Shown here piece after piece: positions 25,654 through 33,467 of a stretch of 33,467 nucleotides of DNA (positions within the stretch are counted from its first letter, which is position 1; every line of letters begins with the position of its first letter). Source of the DNA: Streptosporangiaceae bacterium NEAU-GS5 (GTDB lineage Bacteria; Actinomycetota; Actinomycetes; Streptosporangiales; Streptosporangiaceae). Position numbers and translations under genes: made by a program. The notes under the pieces are model-generated. The model was not told where the DNA came from. It was given only the letters and a program-made list of their open reading frames with translations, and did not search any database. Location of the stretch: the NCBI GenBank assembly GCA_017592665.1, contig JAGFNW010000060.1:1-33467 (forward strand). Direction: 5' to 3'.

Positions 25654-26360
25654 CGCGCTTCCTGGAAATCGCTGAAGGTGCGGGTCACGCCGGGCAGGCC
25701 GGCGAGCGTGGCGGCGTTGGCCGACCGCAGGGGGCCGAAGCAGCCGAAACAACCGCGGTTGAAGGCCGGGCACAGCGCGCCGCAGCCGGCCTGGGTGACC
25801 GGGCCGAGGCAGGGTGTGCCGTGCGCGACCATCACGCACGGGTTGCCGCGCTCCTTGCACTCCACGCAGACGCTTTCTTCGGGGATGACCGGCCGCCGCC
25901 CGGCCAGGAACGCGCTCAGCACCTCCAGCAGCTGCCGCTTGTCGATCGGGCAGCCCCGCAGCTCGAAGTCGACCGCAACGTGCGCCGACACCGGGGTCGA
26001 ATGCTCCAGGGTCGCGATGTAGTCGGGCCGCGCGTAGACGACCGAGATGAATTCCCGCACGTCGGCGAAGTTCCGCAGCGCCTGGATGCCGCCCGCGGTG
26101 GCGCAGGCCCCGATCGTGACCACGTGCTTGGAGACACGCCGGATGTGCTGGACCCGGTGCAGGTCCTCCTCGGTCGTGACCGATCCCTCGATCAGCGACA
26201 GGTCGTACGGGCCGCGGCCCTTGAAGCTGGACGCCTCGAGGAAATAGGCGATCTCGACCTTGGCGGCGACCGACAGCAGTTCGTCCTCGCAGTCGAGGAG
26301 GGTGAGCTGGCAGCCGTCGCAGGAGGCGAGCTTCCACACGGCGAGCTTGGGCACGCTCAT
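25650..26360 (-). CDS. hyhS: [NiFe] hydrogenase small subunit, group 3b type
   Basis: 236 residues, no signal peptide, so cytoplasmic. The proximal cluster begins with [17 protein letters not shown] (Cys14, Cys17), then [13 protein letters not shown] and [15 protein letters not shown]. The C-terminal half is cysteine-rich ([20 protein letters not shown], then [18 protein letters not shown]), enough for medial and distal [4Fe-4S] clusters. It passes electrons between the NiFe site and the flavoprotein subunit. Start ATG 26360 overlaps the upstream stop as ATGA. Confidence 0.94.
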   Translation of the reverse strand: MSVPKLAVWKLASCDGCQLTLLDCEDELLSVAAKVEIAYFLEASSFKGRGPYDLSLIEGSVTTEEDLHRVQHIRRVSKHVVTIGACATAGGIQALRNFADVREFISVVYARPDYIATLEHSTPVSAHVAVDFELRGCPIDKRQLLEVLSAFLAGRRPVIPEESVCVECKERGNPCVMVAHGTPCLGPVTQAGCGALCPAFNRGCFGCFGPLRSANAATLAGLPGVTRTFSDFQEAR

Positions 26361-27172
26361 AGCTGCGGCACCTCCAGCAGAGGGGCGGCGTGGTCGTAGG
26401 TCACGACGGGGCCGTCGACGCAGGTGAACAGGGGACCGAGCTGGCAGTGGCCGCAGTGGCCGAGGCCGCACTTCATGTTCCGCTCCAGCGACAGCGCGAT
26501 CCGGCCCGCCGGGACGCCGCGGCGCACCAGCGCGTCAGCGGTCGCCCGCATCATGATCTCCGGCCCGCACACGTAGGCGTAGGTGCGCCTCGGGCCGATC
26601 GCGATCTGGTCGACCAGATGGGTGATGAGCCCTACCGGGCCCTGCCACTTGTCGTCGGGCCGGTCGACCGTCACCCGTATGTCGAAATGGCGGGCCCACC
26701 GCGCGAGCTCCCGCGGATACAGGACGCCGGACGGGGTCCGCGCGCCGACCAGCAGGGTGAGCCTGCCGTATCGGCCGGGGTGGGCGGCCAGCTCGCGGAT
26801 GACCGGGCGCAACGGCGCCAGGCCGAGACCTCCGGCCGCGACGATCACGTCCATGCCGGCCGAGGCGCCCATGTCGAACGGTGTGCCGTACGGGCCGCGC
26901 ACGCCGACCAGGTCGCCGGCCTCGATCCGGCACAGCGCGCGGCTGACCGCGCCGGCGGCCCGGATCGTCTGCACGTAGCCGCCGAAACGGCCGCGGCCGC
27001 TGATGGAGATCGGGATCTCCCCGACCCCGGGCGCGTAGATCATGGTGAACTGACCAGGCTCGAACGTCGGGCAGAGGCCCTCGGCGGGCTCGAGCGTAAG
27101 TGTCACGCTCTCCGCTCGGTCCGCGCGGCGGGACCGGACGCGATACGGGATGGGGGTCATCTCAAGGGTCAT
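26357..27172 (-). CDS. hyhG: Hydrogenase FAD/NAD(P)-binding subunit, group 3b type
   Basis: 271 residues of the ferredoxin-NADP reductase fold, as in sulfhydrogenase gamma and dihydroorotate dehydrogenase PyrK. The FAD-binding region is [20 protein letters not shown], the NAD(P) site is [20 protein letters not shown], and the C-terminal [2Fe-2S] motif uses Cys235, Cys240, Cys243 and Cys251 ([19 protein letters not shown]). It exchanges electrons with NAD(P)H. Start ATG 27172 overlaps the stop of the upstream gene as ATGA; the longer open frame lies within that gene and is not real. Confidence 0.93.
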   Translation of the reverse strand: MTLEMTPIPYRVRSRRADRAESVTLTLEPAEGLCPTFEPGQFTMIYAPGVGEIPISISGRGRFGGYVQTIRAAGAVSRALCRIEAGDLVGVRGPYGTPFDMGASAGMDVIVAAGGLGLAPLRPVIRELAAHPGRYGRLTLLVGARTPSGVLYPRELARWARHFDIRVTVDRPDDKWQGPVGLITHLVDQIAIGPRRTYAYVCGPEIMMRATADALVRRGVPAGRIALSLERNMKCGLGHCGHCQLGPLFTCVDGPVVTYDHAAPLLEVPQL

Positions 27173-28239
27173 CGCAGCCGCTCCAGTTCTTCGACGAGGT
27201 CGATTCCGGCCGGGCACCAGGTGACGCAGCGCCCGCACCCCACACACCCGTATTCGCCGAACTGGTCGACCCAGGTGGAGAACTTGTGGCTGAGCCACTG
27301 GCGGTAACGGGCCGCGCCGGAGGCGCGCACCGGCTCGCCGCCGAGTTCGGTGAAGCCGAAGGTGAAGCAGGAGTCCCAGCGTTCGACCCGTTCGGCGGCG
27401 CCGTCGCTCAGGTCCGTGCCGTCCTCGACCGTGGTGCAGAAGCACGTGGGACAGACGATCGTGCAATTGGCACAGGTCAGGCACCGGCTCGCGATCTCCT
27501 CCCACACGGGCGAGGTCCGGGCCGCGGCTACCTGCTCCTTCACGCCGTCGAGCTCGAATCGCCGGGGCTCCATGCGGGCTGTGGCCGTACGCGTGACATC
27601 CGCGGCCGCCGCCAGATCCGCAGGAGCACTCGCACGATGGGGGAGCGCGGCGAGGATCTCGGCGCCGCGTTCGCTCCCCGCCCGCGCGAGGAAGCGGTGC
27701 GGTTCGCTCAATTCGGTGAGTGCGAGGTCGAAGCCCGCCTCCGCCTTCGGTCCGGTGCCCATCGAGGTGCAAAAGCACACGGCGCTCGGCGTGGCGCAGT
27801 CGACTGCGACCAGGAACAGCGCCGCCCGCCGGGCACGGTAGGCGGCCGAGCCGCCGAGGACCCGGTCCTGGACGGCCAGCGCCGCCAGATCACAGGCCCG
27901 CAGCCCGATCAGCGCCGTGGGAGGCGCGTCGATCTCGGGTTCGATCGGCCCCTTGTCCCAGCGGAACAGCGTCGTACGCGGCGGATGGGTGTAGCGCTTG
28001 GCGGAATCGGGGCTCGCGGCGTACCCGAAGACGAGCTCGCCTTCCTGGCGCAACCGGTAGCGCCCCGGCTCCTGCGCGTCCGTCCATCCGGTCGGCGACT
28101 CGGCGGCCGATGACAGCTCGGCGAATCGAATGACGCCGTCGCGGACGGTCGGTCCGACGACCCGAAAACCGCCGATCCGCAATGCGGTGATCAGCGGATC
28201 CAGCGCGTCCAGCAGGACAGGGTTCGGCTGCTTGTCCAC
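27169..28239 (-). CDS. hyhB: Hydrogenase iron-sulfur subunit, group 3b type
   Basis: 356 residues of the sulfhydrogenase beta family (HydB-like 4Fe-4S dicluster). Two ferredoxin-type motifs, CLTCANCTIVCPTC and CVGCGRCVTWCPAG, lie in the C-terminal third; the N-terminal region has the family's LIGLRACDLAALAVQDRVL and LFLVAVDCATPSAVCFCTSM segments. It is the first gene of the operon, followed by three ATGA overlaps. The start is GTG 28239 with no Shine-Dalgarno sequence, 36 nt from a DosR-like box, so the message may be leaderless. Confidence 0.92.
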   Translation of the reverse strand: MDKQPNPVLLDALDPLITALRIGGFRVVGPTVRDGVIRFAELSSAAESPTGWTDAQEPGRYRLRQEGELVFGYAASPDSAKRYTHPPRTTLFRWDKGPIEPEIDAPPTALIGLRACDLAALAVQDRVLGGSAAYRARRAALFLVAVDCATPSAVCFCTSMGTGPKAEAGFDLALTELSEPHRFLARAGSERGAEILAALPHRASAPADLAAAADVTRTATARMEPRRFELDGVKEQVAAARTSPVWEEIASRCLTCANCTIVCPTCFCTTVEDGTDLSDGAAERVERWDSCFTFGFTELGGEPVRASGAARYRQWLSHKFSTWVDQFGEYGCVGCGRCVTWCPAGIDLVEELERLR

Positions 28240-28246
28240 GTCGAAA

Positions 28247-28289
28247 ACGCTAGGCGGCTCCGCACGTCGAGATCAGGGTCGAAGGTCCT
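28247..28289 (-). promoter_or_regulatory. Weak DosR-like box and -10 for the hydrogenase operon
   Basis: 28276-28289 (GGGTCGAAGGTCCT; minus strand AGGACCTTCGACCC) matches the core at 10 of 14. On the minus strand TAGCGT (28252-28247) follows after 23 nt. The box is 36 nt from GTG 28239. The position fits the other promoters better than the sequence does. On the other side, gap starts 77 nt away. Confidence 0.6.
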
Positions 28290-28366
28290 TTTACGGGAGT
28301 CCGAACGCCCCTGGGACGGCCAGATCAACGGACGTGCGATTGGAGCGCATCCACTAGGAGGACGAG

Positions 28367-29359
28367 ATGAGAATCGGCATCAACGGCTTCGGCAGGATCG
28401 GCCGGGCCGCGCTTCGCCGCGCGCTCGACACAGAGCTGGAGATCGTGGCGATCAACGACATCACCGACGCGGCCACCCTGGCGCACCTGCTCGCCTACGA
28501 CTCGACCTACGGCCCGCTGGGACGTCCCGTCATTCCATCCGACCGGGCCGTCACGGTCGACGGGCAGGTCATCACCGTCACGGCCCACCGCGATCCGGCC
28601 GACATCGACTGGAAGGGCCTCGGCGTCGACCTGGTCATCGAGTCGACCGGCAAGTTCCGCACCCGGGAGCAGGCGGCCCTGCACTTGACGGCGGGCGCGC
28701 GCAAGGTCCTGATCTCGGCTCCGGGCAAGGGCGTCGACGCGACGATCGTGCCGGGCGTCAACGACGCGGCCTATGACCCCGCGCGGGACGAGATCGTCTC
28801 GCTGGCCTCGTGCACCACCAACTGCGTGGCCCCCATGATCAAGGTCGTGCACGAGCGGTTCGGCCTGGTGAAGGGCTTCATGACCACGATCCACGCCTAC
28901 ACGGGCGACCAGATGCTGCTGGACGCCCCGCACAAGGACCCCCGGCGCGCACGTTCCGCCGCGGTCAACATCGTCCCGACGACCACGGGCGCGGCCCGCA
29001 TGGTCGGTCAGGTCCTGCCGGAGCTGGCCGGACGCCTGGACGGAGTCGCCATCCGCGTCCCGGTCGAGGACGGTTCGATCACCGATCTGACCGCCGTCCT
29101 TGCCCGCGAGGCGACGGCCGCCGAGATCAACGAGGCGTTCGCCGAGGCGGCCCAGGGCGAGCTGGCCGGGATCCTGCGCTACAGCACCGGCCCGCTGGTC
29201 TCCCGCGACGTCATCGGCGACACGGCGTCCTGCGTGTTCGACGCGCCGCTCACCCAGGCGGCCGGCGACCTGGTCAAGATCTTCGGCTGGTACGACAACG
29301 AGTGGGGCTACACCAGCCGCCTGATCGAGATGGCCGAACGCATGGGCCGCGACCTGTGA
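28367..29359 (+). CDS. gap: Glyceraldehyde-3-phosphate dehydrogenase
   Basis: 330 residues, full length. INGFGRIGR is the NAD-binding loop; Asp31 in AINDI favours NAD over NADP; SCTTNC holds catalytic Cys149; TTIHAYTGDQ holds the catalytic His; WYDNEWGYTSR is the C-terminal signature. It catalyses the oxidative step of glycolysis. The usual pgk and tpi neighbours are absent, so this is probably a second, condition-specific copy. AGGAGG sits about eight bases before ATG 28367. Its stop codon lies inside the DosR-like box of the next gene. Confidence 0.97.
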   Translation: MRIGINGFGRIGRAALRRALDTELEIVAINDITDAATLAHLLAYDSTYGPLGRPVIPSDRAVTVDGQVITVTAHRDPADIDWKGLGVDLVIESTGKFRTREQAALHLTAGARKVLISAPGKGVDATIVPGVNDAAYDPARDEIVSLASCTTNCVAPMIKVVHERFGLVKGFMTTIHAYTGDQMLLDAPHKDPRRARSAAVNIVPTTTGAARMVGQVLPELAGRLDGVAIRVPVEDGSITDLTAVLAREATAAEINEAFAEAAQGELAGILRYSTGPLVSRDVIGDTASCVFDAPLTQAAGDLVKIFGWYDNEWGYTSRLIEMAERMGRDL

Positions 29360-29396
29360 CCAAAGTCCCTGCTCCCTGAGCCCTTCGCCCGATGAT
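29356..29396 (+). promoter_or_regulatory. DosR-like box and -10 for the P-type ATPase operon
   Basis: GTGACCAAAGTCCC (29356-29369) is 13 of 14 to the core and overlaps the TGA stop of gap (29357-29359). GATGAT (29391-29396) follows after 21 nt. The box ends 58 nt before ATG 29428, giving a predicted leader of about 25 nt. Confidence 0.75.
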
Positions 29397-29427
29397 CAGC
29401 ACGCTCGGCGGGTGATCTGCTGAAAGC

Positions 29428-31863
29428 ATGAGCATCGGCGTTCACCCTGCGGACGGATTGTCGCAAGAGGCGGCTGAACGCCTGCTGGCCGAGCACGGCC
29501 CGAACGACCTGCCCCGCCCCGTGCCGCCGAGCCTGATCGCTCGCGCGGCGCGGCAACTGGCGGACCCGCTGTCGCTGCTGCTGCTCGCGGCAGGCCTGGT
29601 CACGCTGCTCGTCCTGGCCGAAGTGCCTGAGGGCGCGGCCATCCTGGCCATTCTGGGCGTGAACGTCGTCATCGGCGTGAGCCAGGAGGCCAGGGCCGAC
29701 CGCGCCGTCGACGCGCTGCGCGGCCTGACCGCGCCGATGGCCAAGGTGCGCCGGGACGGCGTCGTCGTCCGGATCCCGGCCGCGTACGTGGTTCCAGGGG
29801 ACGTCATCGAGGTCGCGGCGGGAGATCGGGTCCCGGCTGACGCCTGCCTGGCCGAGGCGGATGGACTCGCGGTGGACGAGGCGATGCTCACCGGCGAGTC
29901 GATGTCGGCGGCCAAACGGGCCGGCGGCCTGACCGGCCGGGACACGCCTCTCGGCGACCGAGACGGCGAATTGTTCTCCGGCACGCTGGTCGTGCGGGGC
30001 GCCGGTGCGGCGGTGGTGGCGCGCACCGGCCCCCGCACCGAGATGGGCGGCATCGCCGCCGCGCTGGCCGCGGCGCCGAAGAGCCCGCTGGAGCGGGAAC
30101 TCGGCCGCGTGTCGCGGCGGATCGGGCTGCTGGCGCTGGTCGCCGGGGCCGCGATGGTGGCGCTCGGCCTGGCCCGCGTTGGGCGTGGCGAGATCGGGCT
30201 GCTCGACCTTGTGCTCGGCGGCGTCGCCCTGGCGATCGCGGCCGTCCCGGAGAGCCTGGCGGCCGCGGTGACCACGGCCCTCGCGCTGGGCGCGCAGCGC
30301 ATGGCCCGGCTCGGTGTGATCGTACGGCGGTTGCCCGCCATCGAGGCGCTCGGCGCCACCACCGTCATCGCGACCGACAAGACCGGCACCCTGACCACCG
30401 GTCGCCTGACCGTCGTCGACCACGTCGCGCTTGACGCCGACGAGCTCTGGCGGGCGGCCACCCGATGCAACGACGCCCGCGACGGCCTTGGCGACGCGGT
30501 CGACATCGCGCTGCGGGTGGCGGCCAGTGAGCGGGAGGTGGTCGTGCCGCCAGGGGAGCGGCGTCTGGCGGTCCGCCCGTTCGACGCCGGCACCCGCTCC
30601 ATGAGCGTGCTCACTACAGGCGGCGCGACCGGGCCGCTGCTGACTGTGAAAGGGGCCCCCGAGATCGTGCTGGCCCGTTGCGCACCAGGAGCGGAAACGG
30701 ATCGGCTGGCTGGGGCCGTACAGGAGATGGCCAGGCGCGGACTGCGGGTCCTCGCGCTGGCGACCGGGCACAGCGGCGATCTCGACGAGGACGGCCTGCG
30801 CCCGGTCGGCCTGATCGGGCTGCGCGACGAGATCCGTCCATCGGCGAAGGACGCGGTCGCCGCGTGCCAGGCGGGCGGCATCCGGGTGGTGATGGTCACC
30901 GGCGATCACGCCGACACCGCCGCCGCGGTCGCTGATGAGGTCGGCATCCCGCCAGGTCCCGTGGTCACCGGCGGCAGCCTTGTCCCGGCAGACGCCCGGA
31001 CGGCGGCCGTGCTGGCCCGGGTGGACCCGGCCGCCAAACTCGCCCTGGTCCGCGCACTGCGAGACGACGGCGAGGTCGTGGCCATGACCGGGGACGGCGT
31101 CAACGACGCCCCGGCCCTGCGCCAGGCCGATGTCGGCGTCGCGATGGCCGGCGGTGAAGGCACCGACGTCGCGCGGGAGGCCGCCGCCGTCGTGGTCACC
31201 AACGGTGAGTTCGGCACCATCGTCACCGGCGTGCGCGAGGGTCGCCGGCTCCATCACAACGTCGCCTCCATGGTCGGCTACCTGCTGGCCGGGAATCTCG
31301 CCGAGATCTTCCTCGTCCTGGCCGGCATGATCGTCTGGCCTGACCTGGTCGTGCCGCTGCTGCCGGTCCAGCTGCTGTGGATCAACCTCGTGCTCGACGG
31401 CATCCCCGCCATCGCGCTCGGTGTCGACCGGCCCGCGGGCGACCCGCTCACCTTGCGCCCGCCGCGCGGCGGACTGCTGGCCGGCAGAGCGTTAGGTGAC
31501 ACCGTGGCGCGCGCGTTCATCGTCGCCGTGCTGGTCTTTGCCGCCGTGGAGGCCGCACGCCACCTCGGCTGGGACGCCGCACAGGTCCGCACCCAGGCGG
31601 TCCTGACGTTGGTCGCCGGCCGGCTCACCCTTGCCTACGTCGCCCGCGCCCGATGGTGGACCTTCGAGTCCGGGTGGTGGCGCGGACGGGCCGTGCTCAC
31701 AGCCGTCGCCGGTACCGCCCTGCTCCAGACCGTCGTCACCGCCATCTCTGCGCTGGGCGGTCCGCTGAGCCTGGTCCCGCTGCCGATGGCCGGGTGGGCG
31801 ATGGCGCTTGCGGCGGCCGTGCTGACCCCGCCGCTCTGCGATCTCGTGACTCGAAGGAGATGA
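29428..31863 (+). CDS. P-type cation ATPase, P2-type (CtpF-like)
   Basis: 811 residues. In order: an N-terminal cation-ATPase domain ([19 protein letters not shown]), actuator motif [10 protein letters not shown], membrane helix 4 with [16 protein letters not shown], phosphorylation site Asp317 in ATDKTGTLT, nucleotide-binding [11 protein letters not shown], hinge [20 protein letters not shown], and helix 6 [17 protein letters not shown]. This is the P2 (Ca-ATPase-like) layout of mycobacterial CtpF, a DosR-regulated calcium or alkali-cation pump. The canonical PEGLP of helix 4 is PESLA here, so the ion site may differ. It is about 90 residues shorter than CtpF. The second WS/DGAT gene follows after six bases. 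Confidence 0.93.
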   Translation: MSIGVHPADGLSQEAAERLLAEHGPNDLPRPVPPSLIARAARQLADPLSLLLLAAGLVTLLVLAEVPEGAAILAILGVNVVIGVSQEARADRAVDALRGLTAPMAKVRRDGVVVRIPAAYVVPGDVIEVAAGDRVPADACLAEADGLAVDEAMLTGESMSAAKRAGGLTGRDTPLGDRDGELFSGTLVVRGAGAAVVARTGPRTEMGGIAAALAAAPKSPLERELGRVSRRIGLLALVAGAAMVALGLARVGRGEIGLLDLVLGGVALAIAAVPESLAAAVTTALALGAQRMARLGVIVRRLPAIEALGATTVIATDKTGTLTTGRLTVVDHVALDADELWRAATRCNDARDGLGDAVDIALRVAASEREVVVPPGERRLAVRPFDAGTRSMSVLTTGGATGPLLTVKGAPEIVLARCAPGAETDRLAGAVQEMARRGLRVLALATGHSGDLDEDGLRPVGLIGLRDEIRPSAKDAVAACQAGGIRVVMVTGDHADTAAAVADEVGIPPGPVVTGGSLVPADARTAAVLARVDPAAKLALVRALRDDGEVVAMTGDGVNDAPALRQADVGVAMAGGEGTDVAREAAAVVVTNGEFGTIVTGVREGRRLHHNVASMVGYLLAGNLAEIFLVLAGMIVWPDLVVPLLPVQLLWINLVLDGIPAIALGVDRPAGDPLTLRPPRGGLLAGRALGDTVARAFIVAVLVFAAVEAARHLGWDAAQVRTQAVLTLVAGRLTLAYVARARWWTFESGWWRGRAVLTAVAGTALLQTVVTAISALGGPLSLVPLPMAGWAMALAAAVLTPPLCDLVTRRR

Positions 31864-31869
31864 CCCATC

Positions 31870-33222
31870 ATGCGCAGGCTGCTGCCGCTGGACGCGGAGT
31901 TCCTGAACCTGGAGGACGCGACCACGGTCACCAACATCGGCGGCCTGGCCGTCCTGGACGGCGCGATCACGCTCGAGGACCTGCGTGACGTGCTCCGCCG
32001 GCGCCTGCCCGAGCAGCTTCGGGCCAGGTTGCTGCCGGTCCCGCTCGGCCTGCCGTACTGGATCGAGGATGGATCCCTGGAGCTGGACTACCACGTGCGG
32101 GAGATCGCGCTGCCCGCGCCGGGCGACGACGGGCAGCTCGCCGGCCAGGTCGCCCGGATCCATGAGCGGCCCCTGGACCGGCGACGGCCGCTGTGGGAGA
32201 TGTACCTGATCCAGGGCCTTGCCGGTGGTCGATCCGCGGTCTACATGAAAATGAGCCACGCGGTGGCGGACGGGATCGGCGGCGCCGACGTCATGGCCGC
32301 GCTGATGGATTTCACGCCGGAGCCGGCGGACCGGCAACCCGTCCATCAGGTGGCGGAAGGGGCTCCGTCACGGCTGGATCTGCTGGGGCAGGGAATCAGG
32401 GACATCGTCAGCGGCCTTCCCAACGTGATCCCGGCCGTCGAACGGCTGCTGGCGCAACTGGACACGATCCCCATCGTGTCCCGGCTGCCGTTCGCCGGCC
32501 GATTCCGCGGCGAGCAGCCGCCCGTGCCGCGTCTTGTCCCGCCGCACACGATCCTCAACCGGCCGGTCGGCCCGCACCGCGGGTTCGCCTTCTGCTCACT
32601 CTCCTTCGATCAGGTCAAACAGGCCAAGGCCCGGTTCGGGGTGACCGTGAACGACGTGGTGCTCGCACTGTGCGCGGGGGCGGTCCGGCGATGGCTGCTC
32701 GACCGTGACGCACTGCCGGTCGGCCCGCTCGTGGCGGGCGTGCCGGTCGCGCAGCCCGTACGCGCTGGAGGCAATCGGCTGACCCTCATGATGGCCGCGT
32801 TTCCCACTCACCTGGACGATCCAGCCGACCGGGTGGGCGCGACCGCGGAATCGATGGCGGCGGTCAAGGCCAGAGCCGCGGAAAGCTCCTGGGTGGACGA
32901 CGTCACCGGGCTGCTGCCACCCGCACTGGCCGCGCCGCTCACCCGCGCGGCGTTCTGGCTCGCGGCGCGTACGGTCACACCGCTGAATCTGATCATTTCG
33001 AACGTGCCGGGACCCCAGGTGCCCTTGTATGTGTGTGGCGCCCGGCTGATCGCGCACTATCCCGTCTCGGTGGTGACCGATGTGAGCGGCGCCGTCAACA
33101 TCACGGTCTTCTCCTACGACGGCGCCCTGCACGTCGGCGTCATCGCCAGTCGCGACCTGGACCTTGACCTGTGGGACCTGACCGGTCACATCGAGGCGGA
33201 ACTGGGCACGCTCACCGGCTGA
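31870..33222 (+). CDS. Wax ester synthase/diacylglycerol acyltransferase (WS/DGAT)
   Basis: 450 residues, the second family member in the window. It begins MRRLLPLDAEFLNLEDATTV. The active site reads SHAVADG (129-135), so the catalytic second His (130) and the Asp-Gly are kept while the first His of HHxxxDG is Ser; this variant is seen in active-looking homologues. VNDVVLALCAGAVRRWL and ISNVPGPQVPLYVCGARL are further signatures. AAGGAG lies about ten bases before ATG 31870, and only six bases separate it from the ATPase stop, so both are one operon under the 29356 box. Confidence 0.93.
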   Translation: MRRLLPLDAEFLNLEDATTVTNIGGLAVLDGAITLEDLRDVLRRRLPEQLRARLLPVPLGLPYWIEDGSLELDYHVREIALPAPGDDGQLAGQVARIHERPLDRRRPLWEMYLIQGLAGGRSAVYMKMSHAVADGIGGADVMAALMDFTPEPADRQPVHQVAEGAPSRLDLLGQGIRDIVSGLPNVIPAVERLLAQLDTIPIVSRLPFAGRFRGEQPPVPRLVPPHTILNRPVGPHRGFAFCSLSFDQVKQAKARFGVTVNDVVLALCAGAVRRWLLDRDALPVGPLVAGVPVAQPVRAGGNRLTLMMAAFPTHLDDPADRVGATAESMAAVKARAAESSWVDDVTGLLPPALAAPLTRAAFWLAARTVTPLNLIISNVPGPQVPLYVCGARLIAHYPVSVVTDVSGAVNITVFSYDGALHVGVIASRDLDLDLWDLTGHIEAELGTLTG

Positions 33223-33380
33223 ACCGGGCCGCACGCCGATGGACGCGCGCGCCGCCTCGACGCGTTGGATCCGACCCGCGCCCGGATCGCCGCGGCCTGG
33301 GCATCGGTCAGCCCGGCCGCGGGCACGCCGACAACTGTCGCCATGGCTCCGATCTCACGTGCGCTCCCGCCGGCGCGCAT

Positions 33381-33423
33381 GGGCCGAAAGTCCCGTGTAT
33401 GGCGGTCTTCGGGCTCTGATCTT
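33381..33423 (+). promoter_or_regulatory. DosR-like box and -10 pointing out of the window
   Basis: GGGCCGAAAGTCCC (33381-33394) is identical to the box at 7726. GATCTT (33418-33423) follows after 23 nt. The next gene to the right should start close to the edge; GTG 33449 (54 nt from the box) is open to the window end, but too little is visible to call a gene. The space 33223-33380 holds no gene I can support. Confidence 0.65.
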
Positions 33424-33467
33424 CGCAGCGCGGCCGGGTGAGCGTGGAGTGACAGCGCTTATTCGAT

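Noticed and set aside
33186-33380. 64-codon minus-strand ORF including MATVVGVPAAGLTDAQAAAI
   Set aside because: Overlaps the WS/DGAT 3' end, has no ribosome binding site and turns Arg/Pro/Ser-rich; not supportable as a gene.

Overview
The window is about 70% GC, with GTG starts, tightly overlapping operons and protein families typical of actinomycetes: Acg-like nitroreductase, WS/DGAT acyltransferases, Rv1733c-like membrane protein, DUF1918, DUF4389 and CBS-BON proteins. I infer a filamentous, aerobic actinomycete, perhaps of the Streptosporangiales; the order is a guess. The gene content closely parallels the dormancy (DosR/DevR) regulon of mycobacteria. No DosR, DosS or DosT gene lies in the window.

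Layout. (1) 1-972: the 3' end of a CBS-BON gene and a two-CBS gene. (2) 980-2600: a decayed zone with an hsp20 carrying a frameshift, a 10-bp tandem repeat, a strong hairpin, an internally deleted SRPBCC gene on the minus strand, a possible small membrane protein with its own hairpin, and the orphaned C-terminus of a heavy-metal P-type ATPase. (3) 2767-7645, minus: one operon of Acg-like nitroreductase, GNAT/ADP-forming acyl-CoA synthetase fusion and two CBS-BON proteins. (4) 7775-10698: WS/DGAT, a short hibernation-factor-like protein, a small unknown ORF, a DUF1918 protein and a methyltransferase. (5) 10883-13241: cydAB. (6) 13286-15621: a DUF4389 membrane protein with a stub CBS protein, and a divergent flavodoxin. 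(7) 15710-23911: hypF; then pfl-pflA on the minus strand; then an Rv1733c-like gene with hypCDE. (8) 23940-28239, minus: a complete group 3b-type [NiFe] hydrogenase operon with its maturation protease. (9) 28367-33222: gap, a P-type cation ATPase and a second WS/DGAT.

How it fits together. Pyruvate formate-lyase would make acetyl-CoA without oxygen. An ADP-forming acyl-CoA synthetase could recover ATP from acetyl-CoA. The hydrogenase could dispose of NAD(P)H electrons as H2. Cytochrome bd scavenges traces of oxygen. A dedicated GAPDH supports glycolysis, WS/DGAT enzymes store acyl chains as lipid, and a hibernation-like factor may protect ribosomes. I read the region as an oxygen-limitation survival island.

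The main find is regulatory. At least ten copies of a DosR-like palindrome (core GGGACCAAAGTCCC or close variants) lie in intergenic spaces. Eight that face a start codon sit at one of only two distances from it: 35-36 nt or 58-59 nt. Most are followed 21-25 nt later by a hexamer with A at its second and T at its sixth position. The short class has no Shine-Dalgarno sequence and predicts leaderless mRNAs; the long class predicts leaders of about 21-25 nt.
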